Below are positions 16,160 through 24,218 of a DNA stretch of 64,000 nt, piece by piece (position 1 is the stretch's first letter; each line of letters starts with the position of its first letter). A program made the position numbers and the translations under genes. The DNA comes from Scatosoma sp048465415 (GTDB lineage: Bacteria > Bacillota > Clostridia > Christensenellales > Borkfalkiaceae): the NCBI GenBank assembly GCA_048465415.1, contig DBFWLO010000019.1:124001-188000 (forward strand), read 5' to 3'. Below the pieces are notes generated by a model. That model did not search any database. It saw nothing but the letters and a program-made list of their open reading frames with translations, and was not told the origin of the DNA.

Positions 16160-16897
16160 TCAAATACGCAAGTCGAAAAAGACCTTGCCGATATTTTCGG
16201 CGATCACCAGTTCCGCGCCCGCGTCCGCCCGCGTAGGCGTGCGATTGACGACAACGAGGTGCGAGCCGCAAAAACAGCGCAGCAGCCCCGCGGCGGGATA
16301 GACGACGAGGGAAGTGCCGCCGACGATGAGCGTATCCGCCGCGGCGATCGCTTTCACGGCGCCGTTTACGACTTCGTCGTCCAGAGATTCCTCATAGAGC
16401 ACCACGTCCGGCTTTATGATCCCGCCGCAAAGACAGCGGGGCACGCCCTCCGCGCGGACGATTTCCGCCAACGGATAGGATTTGCGGCATTTCGCGCAGA
16501 AATTGCGCCACACGCTGCCGTGCAGCTCGAATACTTTTTTACTGCCCGCCTTCTGGTGCAGACCGTCGATATTCTGCGTGACGACCGCCTGCAATTTTCC
16601 TTTTTGTTCCAGCTCGGCGAGCGCGACGTGGCAGGCGTTGGGACGGGCGTCGGGAAAGAGCATTTTCTTTTTATAAAAGCGGTAAAATTCTTCCGTATGC
16701 GAGAGGAAAAAGCTATGGGAAATGATCGTTTCGGGCGGATAGGCGTACTCCCGGCGATAAAGGCCGTCCTGAGAGCGGAAATCGGGGATACCGCTTTCCG
16801 TGCTTACGCCCGCGCCGCCGAAAAAGACGATTCTTTCGCTCTCGTCTACGATCGTCTGCAAGCGCTCGATCTTCGCCTTATAATCTTCCCGATCCAT
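16160..16897 (-). CDS. cobB: Sir2-family NAD-dependent protein deacylase
   Basis: Removes acyl groups from lysines while cleaving NAD+. It has 245 residues. NAD-binding GAGVSTESGIPDFR is at residues 29-42, TQNIDGLHQKAG and the catalytic histidine in ELHGSV follow, and zinc cysteines CAKC and CLCG are present. The Rossmann end GTSLVVYPAAGLL is intact. The start at 16897 has GGAGG 8 bases upstream. Its length is normal for the family, but the reading frame continues after the TGA for 94 codons, so the ancestral protein may have been longer. It is followed upstream by a DUF1858 gene. Confidence 0.93.
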   Translation of the reverse strand: MDREDYKAKIERLQTIVDESERIVFFGGAGVSTESGIPDFRSQDGLYRREYAYPPETIISHSFFLSHTEEFYRFYKKKMLFPDARPNACHVALAELEQKGKLQAVVTQNIDGLHQKAGSKKVFELHGSVWRNFCAKCRKSYPLAEIVRAEGVPRCLCGGIIKPDVVLYEESLDDEVVNGAVKAIAAADTLIVGGTSLVVYPAAGLLRCFCGSHLVVVNRTPTRADAGAELVIAENIGKVFFDLRI

Positions 16898-16929
16898 CGT
16901 ATTTTCCTCCCCAACAACCTATAAAGAAA

Positions 16930-16954
16930 GGCGCGGAAATTTTTTTTCCGCGCC
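16930..16954 (-). terminator. Hairpin between the DUF1858 gene and the Sir2 gene
   Basis: GGCGCGGAAA pairs perfectly with TTTCCGCGCC around a five-base loop. On the minus strand it is followed by TTTCTTTAT. It probably ends most transcripts of the DUF1858 gene, and may also let some through to sir2. Confidence 0.7.
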
Positions 16955-16970
16955 GTCGCCAGCAAATCGT

Positions 16971-17171
16971 TCAATCTTCCAGGCCTTCGTTGAGCTTTGC
17001 GAGCAAAGCGTCCAGGTCTTCGCCGTGCACGGCCACCGCTTCCGCGACCGTTTCGCCGTGCGCCATCGCGCAGCCGAAACAATGCATACCCGCCGCCATA
17101 AGGATATCGGGGGCGTTCGGATTGAGTTCCAGACATTCGGCAATCAAAGTATCCGCCGTAATTTTAGCCAT
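16971..17171 (-). CDS. DUF1858 / hybrid-cluster-associated redox disulfide protein
   Basis: Small cytosolic protein of 66 residues with the start MAKITADTLIAECLELNPNA and the redox motif GMHCFGCAMA (CxxC) in the middle. The whole length is one DUF1858 domain. Members are linked to hybrid cluster proteins and redox stress by gene context in other anaerobes. No hybrid cluster gene is present here, so the role stays open. It has its own promoter and AAGGAGAA before the ATG. Confidence 0.88.
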   Translation of the reverse strand: MAKITADTLIAECLELNPNAPDILMAAGMHCFGCAMAHGETVAEAVAVHGEDLDALLAKLNEGLED

Positions 17172-17205
17172 TTCAATTTCTCCTTTTCTTTTTTATTTCT
17201 TTCTT

Positions 17206-17234
17206 ATTTTAACACATCCGCAAGAAAATTACAA
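17206..17234 (-). promoter_or_regulatory. Promoter of the DUF1858 gene
   Basis: TTGTAA (17229-17234), 17 bases, TAAAAT (17206-17211) on the minus strand, 35 bases before the ATG. Confidence 0.6.
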
Positions 17235-17261
17235 GGCTGAAAAGGGCTTTTTTAAGAATTT

Positions 17262-18005
17262 TTACGGAATTTTCACCTCTTCCGTATCCGACGGGTTCCG
17301 CACGGCGCTTTCTCGGAATACTATCTTCCATTTCCCTTCTCTTTTTTCCAATTTATCGTAGAGCCAATAGAGATAGCCGAGCGCCGTAAACGCGGCAAGA
17401 AGCACCGCTACCCAGAGCGCGACGCCGCCGTAGCCGAGTTCGTGCACGTTGAGAAAGAAATAGGGATATTCAAAGTTATCGATCACGCTCCCCAGAACGA
17501 GTATGTAAAAAACGTAGCAAAGCGGAATGACGAGGCTCAAAAGAGGCAGTTTCCAGGAAACGGCGCCGTGTTCGTCGAAGAGAAAGAAATCGAGAATAAA
17601 CAGCACCGGGGCCGCCACGTGGTAAGTCATATTGCCGAGACTGTTCCAAAAAGAAATCCGCGTGGGATTGTCGAGCAGAATAAGAACCACCAAAAAGGTC
17701 ACGGAGATCATTACGGTCGTCATGAACTTGAAGTTCCGCCACACACGGTTATGCCCCGTCGTCTCGCCCTTACGTACGTGACGGACGTTATCGATGAGCA
17801 CCGCTACGGAGACGGCGAAAACGAAATAGTTCGAAATGTTCGTATAGTATTTGAGAAAACTCCAACCTACGCCGCCGTCGGCGCCGAACGTAAACACGGG
17901 ACTGCCGTGAACGGAAAAAAAGGACAGGCTCAATAGAACCGCCAGACCGCTGACGCAGCAGAGCACGATGCGATAGATCATCTGCGTTATTAAATTATTT
18001 TTCAT
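17262..18005 (-). CDS. Pr6Pr-like six-helix integral membrane protein
   Basis: Polytopic membrane protein of 247 residues with about six hydrophobic segments. The features YYTNISNYFVFAVSV, the segment TYHVAAPVLFILDFFLF and a GNMTYHV loop fit the Pr6Pr / FAR-17a-AIG1-like family. Biochemical function is unknown for bacterial members; distant eukaryotic relatives hydrolyse fatty acid esters of hydroxy fatty acids. The start has AAGGAG 9 bases upstream. It is a single-gene unit with its own promoter. Confidence 0.75.
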   Translation of the reverse strand: MKNNLITQMIYRIVLCCVSGLAVLLSLSFFSVHGSPVFTFGADGGVGWSFLKYYTNISNYFVFAVSVAVLIDNVRHVRKGETTGHNRVWRNFKFMTTVMISVTFLVVLILLDNPTRISFWNSLGNMTYHVAAPVLFILDFFLFDEHGAVSWKLPLLSLVIPLCYVFYILVLGSVIDNFEYPYFFLNVHELGYGGVALWVAVLLAAFTALGYLYWLYDKLEKREGKWKIVFRESAVRNPSDTEEVKIP

Positions 18006-18034
18006 AGCGATAAACTCCTTACAAGATTTTTCCC

Positions 18035-18063
18035 ATTATAGCACCGAAAAAATCCGTTTACAA
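18035..18063 (-). promoter_or_regulatory. Promoter of the Pr6Pr-like gene
   Basis: TTGTAA (18058-18063), a 17-base spacer and TATAAT (18035-18040) on the minus strand, 30 bases before the ATG at 18005. Confidence 0.75.
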
Positions 18064-18206
18064 CCGCGAGAGACGCAGGTGAGACATATCCTGTTCTTTT
18101 GTTTCCGATTTTCCGGACAGGAAAAAACGTTTTTTCACAAAAATTTCCGAGGAATTGTTTTCGCCGGCTTTTTCGGGAAGAACTTGTAAAAACCGGGCAA
18201 AAACAG

Positions 18207-18235
18207 TTGACAAATCCGAAAAAAAATACTATACT
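18207..18235 (+). promoter_or_regulatory. Promoter of tRNA-Arg
   Basis: TTGACA, 17 bases, TATACT on the plus strand, followed about 67 bases later by the mature tRNA end. Confidence 0.8.
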
Positions 18236-18301
18236 ATGAAAGCAAATTAACGGAAGGCGGCAGAGTGATCTTCGTTCCCGTTTTTCCTGAAAATGAAATA
18301 T

Positions 18302-18378
18302 GCACCTTTAGCTCAACTGGATAGAGCGTTGGTCTACGGAACCAAAGGCTAGGGATTCGAATTCCTTAAGGTGCACCA
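18302..18378 (+). tRNA. tRNA-Arg (anticodon ACG)
   Basis: 77 bases. Acceptor GCACCTT pairs with AAGGTGC. The D-arm carries AGCTCAACTGGATAGAGC. The anticodon stem TTGGT/ACCAA encloses CTACGGA, giving anticodon ACG (read as ICG, for CGU, CGC and CGA). The T-loop GATTCGAAT is present and CCA is encoded. It has its own promoter and terminator. Confidence 0.97.
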
Positions 18379-18416
18379 AAAAACACGTAAATCGAATATC
18401 GGTTTACGTGTTTTTT
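18379..18416 (+). terminator. Terminator of tRNA-Arg
   Basis: AAAAACACGTAAA pairs with TTTACGTGTTTTT around an 11-base loop and ends in a T run. The symmetry means it may also stop transcripts from the minus strand. Confidence 0.88.
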
Positions 18417-18431
18417 ATCCGGCACAGGAAT

Positions 18432-18474
18432 AAGCTCCTTTTACGGCGTAACGCTTACGCAGCAAAAGGAGCTT
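18432..18474 (-). terminator. Hairpin at the 3' end of the glycan operon
   Basis: AAGCTCCTTTT (18432-18442) pairs with AAAAGGAGCTT (18464-18474). Inside, GCGTAA pairs with TTACGC. It lies 27 bases after the acyltransferase stop on the minus strand. A T run is weak, so it could be a terminator or a 3'-end stabilising structure. Confidence 0.6.
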
Positions 18475-18501
18475 CTCAAATTTTTACGGCATCGCTTATG
18501 C

Positions 18502-19737
18502 TCAGCGACGAAGTTCCTCCGATTTTTCTTTCTGCCCGCCCGTTTCCGCAGTGGGCGCCGCGGGCTCGCCGGAAACCGCTGCCGCCTCTTCCGTACGCGA
18601 AGGAGAATCGGGTTTCGGATCCTCAAAAATTCCGTCGAGTTTTTTGCAGAATTTTTGCAGGAAAGGAATTTTGAAAACGTATTTTTCCAGAACCCCGCCG
18701 CGGAATAAGTCGATCGCGGCGCACGCGAGGAAGACGGCCAACGACACCACCAAGACGATCAGCAAGAACCAGGGAGAATTATACCAACTCGCCGCATGAA
18801 TGATTTGCGGCCACAACACATAACGGAAAAAGTTATGGTCGTGAATCAGCAAGATCCCGAACATCGTCTTTGCAAGATAATTCACCCAACGGACGTGCGG
18901 CATTTTGAGCGATTTGAAAAAGAAAAACATCGCGTAGCCGCCGACGATGAAAATGACCGAGGATTCGTCTCCGCAAAAGCTCGAAAGAAAACGATGAATT
19001 CCGTTTGTCGATTCATAATCGGAAAGTATCCACGTCACGAATACGAACGCCCAGCAAAACAGAAAAATTATACTCGACACAGCGAGCGTCTTTTTGCGGT
19101 TTTCTTCCTTTAAAGGCAAATAACGCTTTAAGTATAGGGAGATAAAATAAAAAAGCACAAAAAGCGTTATTTCACTGCGAAAAGGAGGATAATATTTTGC
19201 AAACTGCCCGATCAAATAGGATCCTACCTGTACATAGGCCAACAAACAAACCAAAAATAACGTCTGCTTGCGATTGATATGACGCGCCGCTTTGTTCAAA
19301 AAGGGAATGAGCAGATAGAACACAAGATATGTGGACGCAAAACCGTGTATATTTCCATTGATCGGCAGAAAAACGCTGATCCATTGATTGATTTTCAACG
19401 TTGCGCCGAATATGGCGGAGACACCCGTAAATAACACCGAATAAAATAAAACTTCGAGATATACTTTCAAAAAACGCGTCGCACGAAACGTCTGATCGAC
19501 CAAAAACCAGGTGCTTAAAGCGAGAAAAGCAGTGAATCCCAACTTTCCACCCGGAATTAAGGCATAAGAAATGATTCGGTTGCTCCCCTCAGTGTGCGCA
19601 TACCCCCCCCCATGAATAATGCAGTGGTGGACGATGATCAGAAACATGGAAACGATACGAAGGAGTTCCAGATTGGTCTCCCGCGTTTTTTTGGTTTTCG
19701 TTAATCCCCCCGGTTCACAAGACAGCGATGAAAGCAT
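18502..19737 (-). CDS. Membrane acyltransferase, family 3 (O-acetylation of a surface glycan)
   Basis: Integral membrane enzyme that probably transfers an acyl group, often acetyl, to an exported sugar. It has 411 residues with about ten hydrophobic segments. The N-terminal NLELLRIVSMFLIIVHHCI carries the family histidine pair (PF01757). The C-terminal 60 residues are hydrophilic, rich in Glu, Pro and Ala. A run of nine G on the coding strand (plus strand 19603-19611) encodes HGGGYAH close to the N-terminus; loss or gain of one base would abolish the protein. It is the last gene of the glycan operon, 30 bases after the yfhO-like gene. Confidence 0.85.
   Translation of the reverse strand: MLSSLSCEPGGLTKTKKTRETNLELLRIVSMFLIIVHHCIIHGGGYAHTEGSNRIISYALIPGGKLGFTAFLALSTWFLVDQTFRATRFLKVYLEVLFYSVLFTGVSAIFGATLKINQWISVFLPINGNIHGFASTYLVFYLLIPFLNKAARHINRKQTLFLVCLLAYVQVGSYLIGQFAKYYPPFRSEITLFVLFYFISLYLKRYLPLKEENRKKTLAVSSIIFLFCWAFVFVTWILSDYESTNGIHRFLSSFCGDESSVIFIVGGYAMFFFFKSLKMPHVRWVNYLAKTMFGILLIHDHNFFRYVLWPQIIHAASWYNSPWFLLIVLVVSLAVFLACAAIDLFRGGVLEKYVFKIPFLQKFCKKLDGIFEDPKPDSPSRTEEAAAVSGEPAAPTAETGGQKEKSEELRR
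19603..19611 (-). repeat. Homopolymer G9 tract inside the acyltransferase gene
   Basis: Nine C on the plus strand, thus nine G in the coding sequence, about 42 codons after the start. In the version shown the tract is in frame (three Gly codons). It is the longest G/C homopolymer I saw in the window. Confidence 0.95.
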
Positions 19738-19767
19738 CTTCCTATTTTCTCCTTCGTGTACGTTTTT

Positions 19768-22335
19768 TCAGATTGATTGTTTACGCTTTTTATTTTTCCC
19801 GCGACTGCTTATAACGACCGCAATGCTTCCCGCTACCATCGTAAAAACGGAAACTCCCAGTCCTAAATATACGGCTTTCGGACGATACTTTAATTCTACG
19901 ATATGTTCCCCTTTTGAAATCAAAGCGCCCAATAGAGAAATGTTTATTTTCTCTGTCGAAACTTTTTTTCCGTCTACATAGACGGTCCAATCGCGGTCAT
20001 AAGGTATAGAAAAGGATAACCATTCCTTCTCGTTCTCGACGTGGATTTTAAATCGCACCAAATCGTTGGAAAAGGACAGAAGTTCAAATGCGGACTTCTT
20101 TTGCAGCGCATTTTCGAGAGTTTCTTCCTCGGTATAGGAACGTATAGACGACGCTTCCATACCGTAGGCTTTTAACGTCTCCTCTCTCACTACGGTAGCG
20201 TTCAACAACACATAATCTTTATCTTCATCGTCGAGCTTTATAAAATCCTCATAGGCAACAACGGGTGTATTGACAAACGCAAGCGGCAAGGCGGCAAGAT
20301 TCTCATAAACCGTCAAGCCGTTTTCTTCTTTCAACTTTAAAAAGTTAGAAGGCAGCGAGATTTCTTCTTCCTCGGAGATAAAATACTTTACCCCGAGATA
20401 ACTCATGAGATCGTATCGATCGTAAACGCCGTTGATATAGTTTAACTGGGATCCCGTTACCTCTTCCGGCAGGATTCCTTGCTTTATATATTCGGGGATA
20501 CTGCTTTCGATCGCGCAATAAATTCCCAGCGTCTGCAAAAATTCAATGTAGCTGCTGTTATTTGCTGAATTGTAGCATTTTAATCCGAAATAATTCTGTG
20601 CCATTGCATCGTTTTCCGAAGGGATATCGCTGTAATCCCGTACAGAATCGAAATCTTTATTGATACGATAAAACCCTCCGTCCCGCGCTTGAAGCTCCCG
20701 AATCAAGTCTAAACTTTCATCTTCATAACTGCTGTAAGGTTCGTCGCTATTCCCATAATCCTGTATGGATCCCTTATTGGAAAACCACGCTCCATAGTTT
20801 CCCCAACATTCCAAACAAATAACGGCAGCGGAAATTACCGCTACGGCGGAATGGCGTACCCCTCCTATCCAAACGATTTTTTTTCGTTGTTTTTCTTCTT
20901 TCTCCCTAAACTGCCTATCAGGCAGTTCATTTTTATCAAGGTCTTTTTTGCGTTTTTCAAAGAACGATGTGACCAAATGTACAGCGACTACCCCGGCGAT
21001 TGCCGCCGTCATCACTAATAGACTTCTCCAACACGATCTCGCCATTTTCCCCAAAGAAGTGAAAATATGCCGCGGATTGATAATGACGGACTGAAATACC
21101 AAAGTTATAAATAAAATGGCATAGCTCCAACCGATTGAGAGAAACAACGTCCGTTTATGAAAGCCCTTGTGCTTTATCACTTCGTTTATTCCCAACGCCA
21201 TCGCTAACGCCTGCAAAGCAGAAACGATAAAGTACCACCGAAAGTTCAACGTGGAAAAAGCGTTCAAAATATAAGAAAAAATTTTAAACAGGGTGGCGGT
21301 CGCAATCAATACCGTCGTCGTTATCACCAATTTACGGTTTTTCTTTGCGTAATAAATATATTGCGCCAAAAAAAGAAGAAAAGTTCCCGAGAGTACGGGT
21401 GCAAGCTGGAAATAGTCCCAATGAACCTGCAAATATCCGTCCGGGAGATAAGGCCCGCCCAACATATTACTTCCGAACAGCCGGCCGACGGCGGCCGTAA
21501 GAGCGTAAAAGCTGGGCAACAATAATTTCCAACCGAAAGGAGTATCGCTGTTGTCGCCCACACGGGGATTATCGAGCGCGATTCGGATCTGCGAAAACAA
21601 AACGAAGGAAGCGAGCAGAATGACGATTCCTCCGACAACGGCAAGTTTTCCTATTTTTTTCGCATACACTTTCCAATTCTTTTCGCCGCTCCCCCATATC
21701 CTCATTAAAAGATATACAGCGGAAATAACGCCGCACATATAAAAATAATAATAAAAATAAACCGCCGTTAACCAAAGTCCCGCCAAGAGTACGGCAATCT
21801 TATTTTCTTTTATAAATTTTTCCAGACCGAGAAGGACAATCGGCAGATAGACCATAATGGTTCCCAACGCCAGATTGGTTCCCATGATCATGAAATAGCC
21901 GTTCATGGCATACAGCAGGGAACCTATAAAGATCGACGCAGGGTGTATATGAAAGTATCTAAGGTAAAAGAAAAACGCAATCGCGCCAAAAATCAACTTA
22001 ACCACAAAGCACCAGACGATCATTTGCGGAATATAATCCCGGCCGAACAAAAAACATATATACGTAAACGGATCGAAAATTGCGTCCGCATGGGTTAAAA
22101 TGCTGGTGCCGATTCCCATATTCCAAGACCAGAATCCTTTGCCCAGATGATCGAACATCATATAATAAGTCGGCAGATTGGCGCGAATAAGATCGCTGAA
22201 TATACCCCGTCCCAGCATTTCATAGCCGCCAAACATGCATTTATACAACAAAATTACAGCCAAAGAAAATACCGCTAAAATAATTCCAGCAGCAACCGTT
22301 ACCGTCGTTAATTTTACCCTTTGCTCTTTTACCAT
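19768..22335 (-). CDS. YfhO-like GT-C membrane glycosyltransferase
   Basis: Multi-spanning membrane protein of 855 residues (YfhO family, PF09586). The N-terminal half has many hydrophobic segments, with the first outer loop MFGGYEMLGRGIFSDLIRAN carrying acidic residues and a later GFWSWNMGIGTSILTHADA segment typical of the family. Residues about 500-820 form a mainly extracellular part, and a last helix ends with a basic tail (RGKNKKRKQSI). In Bacillus and Listeria, YfhO/GtcA/CsbB-type systems add sugars to teichoic acids outside the membrane, the YfhO-like protein being the transferase. Its neighbours here, a GtrB-like GT2 and a GtrA domain, match that set. Confidence 0.85.
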   Translation of the reverse strand: MVKEQRVKLTTVTVAAGIILAVFSLAVILLYKCMFGGYEMLGRGIFSDLIRANLPTYYMMFDHLGKGFWSWNMGIGTSILTHADAIFDPFTYICFLFGRDYIPQMIVWCFVVKLIFGAIAFFFYLRYFHIHPASIFIGSLLYAMNGYFMIMGTNLALGTIMVYLPIVLLGLEKFIKENKIAVLLAGLWLTAVYFYYYFYMCGVISAVYLLMRIWGSGEKNWKVYAKKIGKLAVVGGIVILLASFVLFSQIRIALDNPRVGDNSDTPFGWKLLLPSFYALTAAVGRLFGSNMLGGPYLPDGYLQVHWDYFQLAPVLSGTFLLFLAQYIYYAKKNRKLVITTTVLIATATLFKIFSYILNAFSTLNFRWYFIVSALQALAMALGINEVIKHKGFHKRTLFLSIGWSYAILFITLVFQSVIINPRHIFTSLGKMARSCWRSLLVMTAAIAGVVAVHLVTSFFEKRKKDLDKNELPDRQFREKEEKQRKKIVWIGGVRHSAVAVISAAVICLECWGNYGAWFSNKGSIQDYGNSDEPYSSYEDESLDLIRELQARDGGFYRINKDFDSVRDYSDIPSENDAMAQNYFGLKCYNSANNSSYIEFLQTLGIYCAIESSIPEYIKQGILPEEVTGSQLNYINGVYDRYDLMSYLGVKYFISEEEEISLPSNFLKLKEENGLTVYENLAALPLAFVNTPVVAYEDFIKLDDEDKDYVLLNATVVREETLKAYGMEASSIRSYTEEETLENALQKKSAFELLSFSNDLVRFKIHVENEKEWLSFSIPYDRDWTVYVDGKKVSTEKINISLLGALISKGEHIVELKYRPKAVYLGLGVSVFTMVAGSIAVVISSRGKNKKRKQSI

Positions 22336-22358
22336 GCAGACCTCTTGGTTTTATCCTT

Positions 22359-23285
22359 TCAATCGTCAAAATTAATCCGTCGTTCCTCGATCACCAAAGG
22401 CCGGTGATTGACCTTCGTTTTGACGTTGAGAAGATATTCCCCCAACAGACTGATAAACACGAAGGTGATCGACGAAAAGAATCCCATACCGCAGAAGAGC
22501 GCGGGCCCGAGCACACGGAAATGCAGACAATGCAGAATCAGGCAGGTTATCCCGCCGAGCACGCTTAAAATATTCAGGAAAATCCCGAAAAACATCATGA
22601 AGCGAATGGGAAACTTCGTATATTGCGTGAAGCTGAGCATCGCCGCGTCGTACAGCGTCGTAAAATTGTTATGCGTCTTTCCCGCGCGACGCTTTTGCTG
22701 TTTATAAGGGATCTCTATCTTCTTATATCCCAGCTCCGCCACGATCCCGCGCATGAACGGCGCCGGATCGTCCAACGACCGCAGCACGTCTATAAAACTT
22801 CTGTCATAAAGCCCCGTGCCCGTGAAATGCTCGATCTGCTCCACTTCGGAAAACTTATGGAGGAGCTTATAGTAAACCGTCCTTAAAAAACGTACGAATT
22901 TATTTTCCTCGCTCTTGGTCTTGACCGCGCAGACGATCTTATATCCCTTCTCCCATTCCGCAACCAGTTGAGGAATGATTTCCGGCGGATCCTGAAAATC
23001 CGCGCACATGGAGATCACGAAATCCCCGCTCGTTTGCAGCATACCGTAAAACGGCGAGTTAAATTGTCCGAAATTGCGCGCGTTGAAAATCGCTTTGATA
23101 CGTTTATTGCCCGCGCACAGTTTTTCGAGCAGCGGCCGCGTTTTATCGGTCGAACAGTTATCGATAAACAGGATTTCATAATCGTAAGAGGGCAGATATG
23201 CGTCGAGCTGCGAAATAATCGCCTCGCTCAAAGGCACCACGTTCTCCTCTTCGTTATAGCAAGGTATCAAAAAGCTGATCTTCAT
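22359..23285 (-). CDS. GtrB/CsbB-like polyprenyl-phosphate glycosyltransferase (GT2)
   Basis: Probably moves a sugar from a nucleotide donor to undecaprenyl phosphate at the inner membrane face. It has 308 residues. The GT2 fold begins MKISFLIPCYNEEENVV, with the acidic motifs IDNCSTDKT and CADFQDPPEIIPQL (DxD-like) and QQKRRAGKTHNNF. Two C-terminal hydrophobic helices lie near residues 225-290, the DPM1/GtrB layout. Its ATG overlaps the upstream SDR stop by four bases (ATGA), so the two are coupled. The partner flippase would be the GtrA domain two genes upstream. Confidence 0.88.
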   Translation of the reverse strand: MKISFLIPCYNEEENVVPLSEAIISQLDAYLPSYDYEILFIDNCSTDKTRPLLEKLCAGNKRIKAIFNARNFGQFNSPFYGMLQTSGDFVISMCADFQDPPEIIPQLVAEWEKGYKIVCAVKTKSEENKFVRFLRTVYYKLLHKFSEVEQIEHFTGTGLYDRSFIDVLRSLDDPAPFMRGIVAELGYKKIEIPYKQQKRRAGKTHNNFTTLYDAAMLSFTQYTKFPIRFMMFFGIFLNILSVLGGITCLILHCLHFRVLGPALFCGMGFFSSITFVFISLLGEYLLNVKTKVNHRPLVIEERRINFDD

Positions 23286-24196
23286 CGGACGTTCTCCAAA
23301 CTTTCTAAAATTTCTCTGATCCCTTCTTTAAAGGTCTTTTCGGGCTTCCAGCCGGTATCCTCCGTAAGCTCCCGAATATCCGCCGCGAGATACATGGGCT
23401 GGTGCGGATAGTAAGGAATCGCGCCGAACCGGATCTCCCTCCGGGGATCGATACAATCGCGTACGTCGAGGACGTATTCCTTCAACGGCCGCGGCCGGCC
23501 CGTACCCAGACAATAGGTCTTTCCGTCCTTCCCCCTTTCTCCGATGGCGTAAAACGCCTTCGCCGCATCCTCGCAGTTGAGGTAATCCCATATCTGCCCG
23601 CACGGCGTAAGTTCGGGAATCTTTCCTTCGCGCAAGGTTCGAATGAGATAGGAAATGAGGGAAACTTCGCCGTCGTTGACTCCGTAAGTGCTCAGAATAC
23701 GGGCCCAGGAGTGACGGATTTTCAGCTGCGCGCATAAATTGCGGGTAAACTTCCCCGCCGCATACTTTGCGATGCCGTAGCCCGATTCCGGCCGCACGGG
23801 CGTATTCCCGTTGAGAGGCTCCGAGGCGACGCCGTACTCCGCCTGCGAGCCGGCGCCGATAAACGCCTTACAGCCGCACGCCTGCGCGAGCCGCACCGCG
23901 TCCAACGCATAACCGACGTTTTTCAGCTGACAGTCCAGATCGTCGCGACCGTGGATCGTCGTCTTTTCCCAGGCGAAATGGAAAAAGACCTCCGCCTGTA
24001 AACCTTGTCCGCCCAAAGAGGCATAATTCGCTATATCGCACTCCACGATATGAACGAGCGGATTTTTTTCTATATGCGCGATACGTTTGGAATGGGGACG
24101 GCAGATCGCGTACGTCTCTACGCCGTGCGAGGCGAGGACTTTTAAAAGCGCCGTACCGATCCCGCCCGTAGGCCCCGTGACAATAGAAGTTTTCAC
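23282..24196 (-). CDS. Extended SDR, NAD-dependent sugar epimerase/reductase
   Basis: Rossmann-fold enzyme of 304 residues that likely reduces or epimerises a nucleotide-linked keto sugar. The cofactor motif GPTGGIG is at residues 8-14. The catalytic YxxxK is in ESGYGIAKYAAGK, with the serine/threonine region FIGAGSQAEYG before it. The start is GTG at 24196 with GGGAG six bases upstream. Between the ThDP enzyme and the GT2 it fits the reductase role played by YerF-type enzymes after C-branching, but specificity cannot be read from sequence. Alternatives are a CDP-abequose or paratose synthase-like reductase. Confidence 0.85.
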   Translation of the reverse strand: MKTSIVTGPTGGIGTALLKVLASHGVETYAICRPHSKRIAHIEKNPLVHIVECDIANYASLGGQGLQAEVFFHFAWEKTTIHGRDDLDCQLKNVGYALDAVRLAQACGCKAFIGAGSQAEYGVASEPLNGNTPVRPESGYGIAKYAAGKFTRNLCAQLKIRHSWARILSTYGVNDGEVSLISYLIRTLREGKIPELTPCGQIWDYLNCEDAAKAFYAIGERGKDGKTYCLGTGRPRPLKEYVLDVRDCIDPRREIRFGAIPYYPHQPMYLAADIRELTEDTGWKPEKTFKEGIREILESLENVR

Positions 24197-24218
24197 ATTT
24201 TTCTCCCGTTTTATGCCA

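Noticed and set aside
16160..16162. Selenocysteine insertion at the Sir2 TGA
   Set aside because: The codon follows the natural end of the Sir2 fold, no Cys is expected there in the family, and no clear SECIS-type hairpin is seen just downstream.
15941..16924. A 327-codon plus-strand frame opposite Sir2
   Set aside because: Antisense to a clear Sir2 gene with full motifs. Its continuity across the Sir2 stop only reflects that the minus-strand frame continues there.
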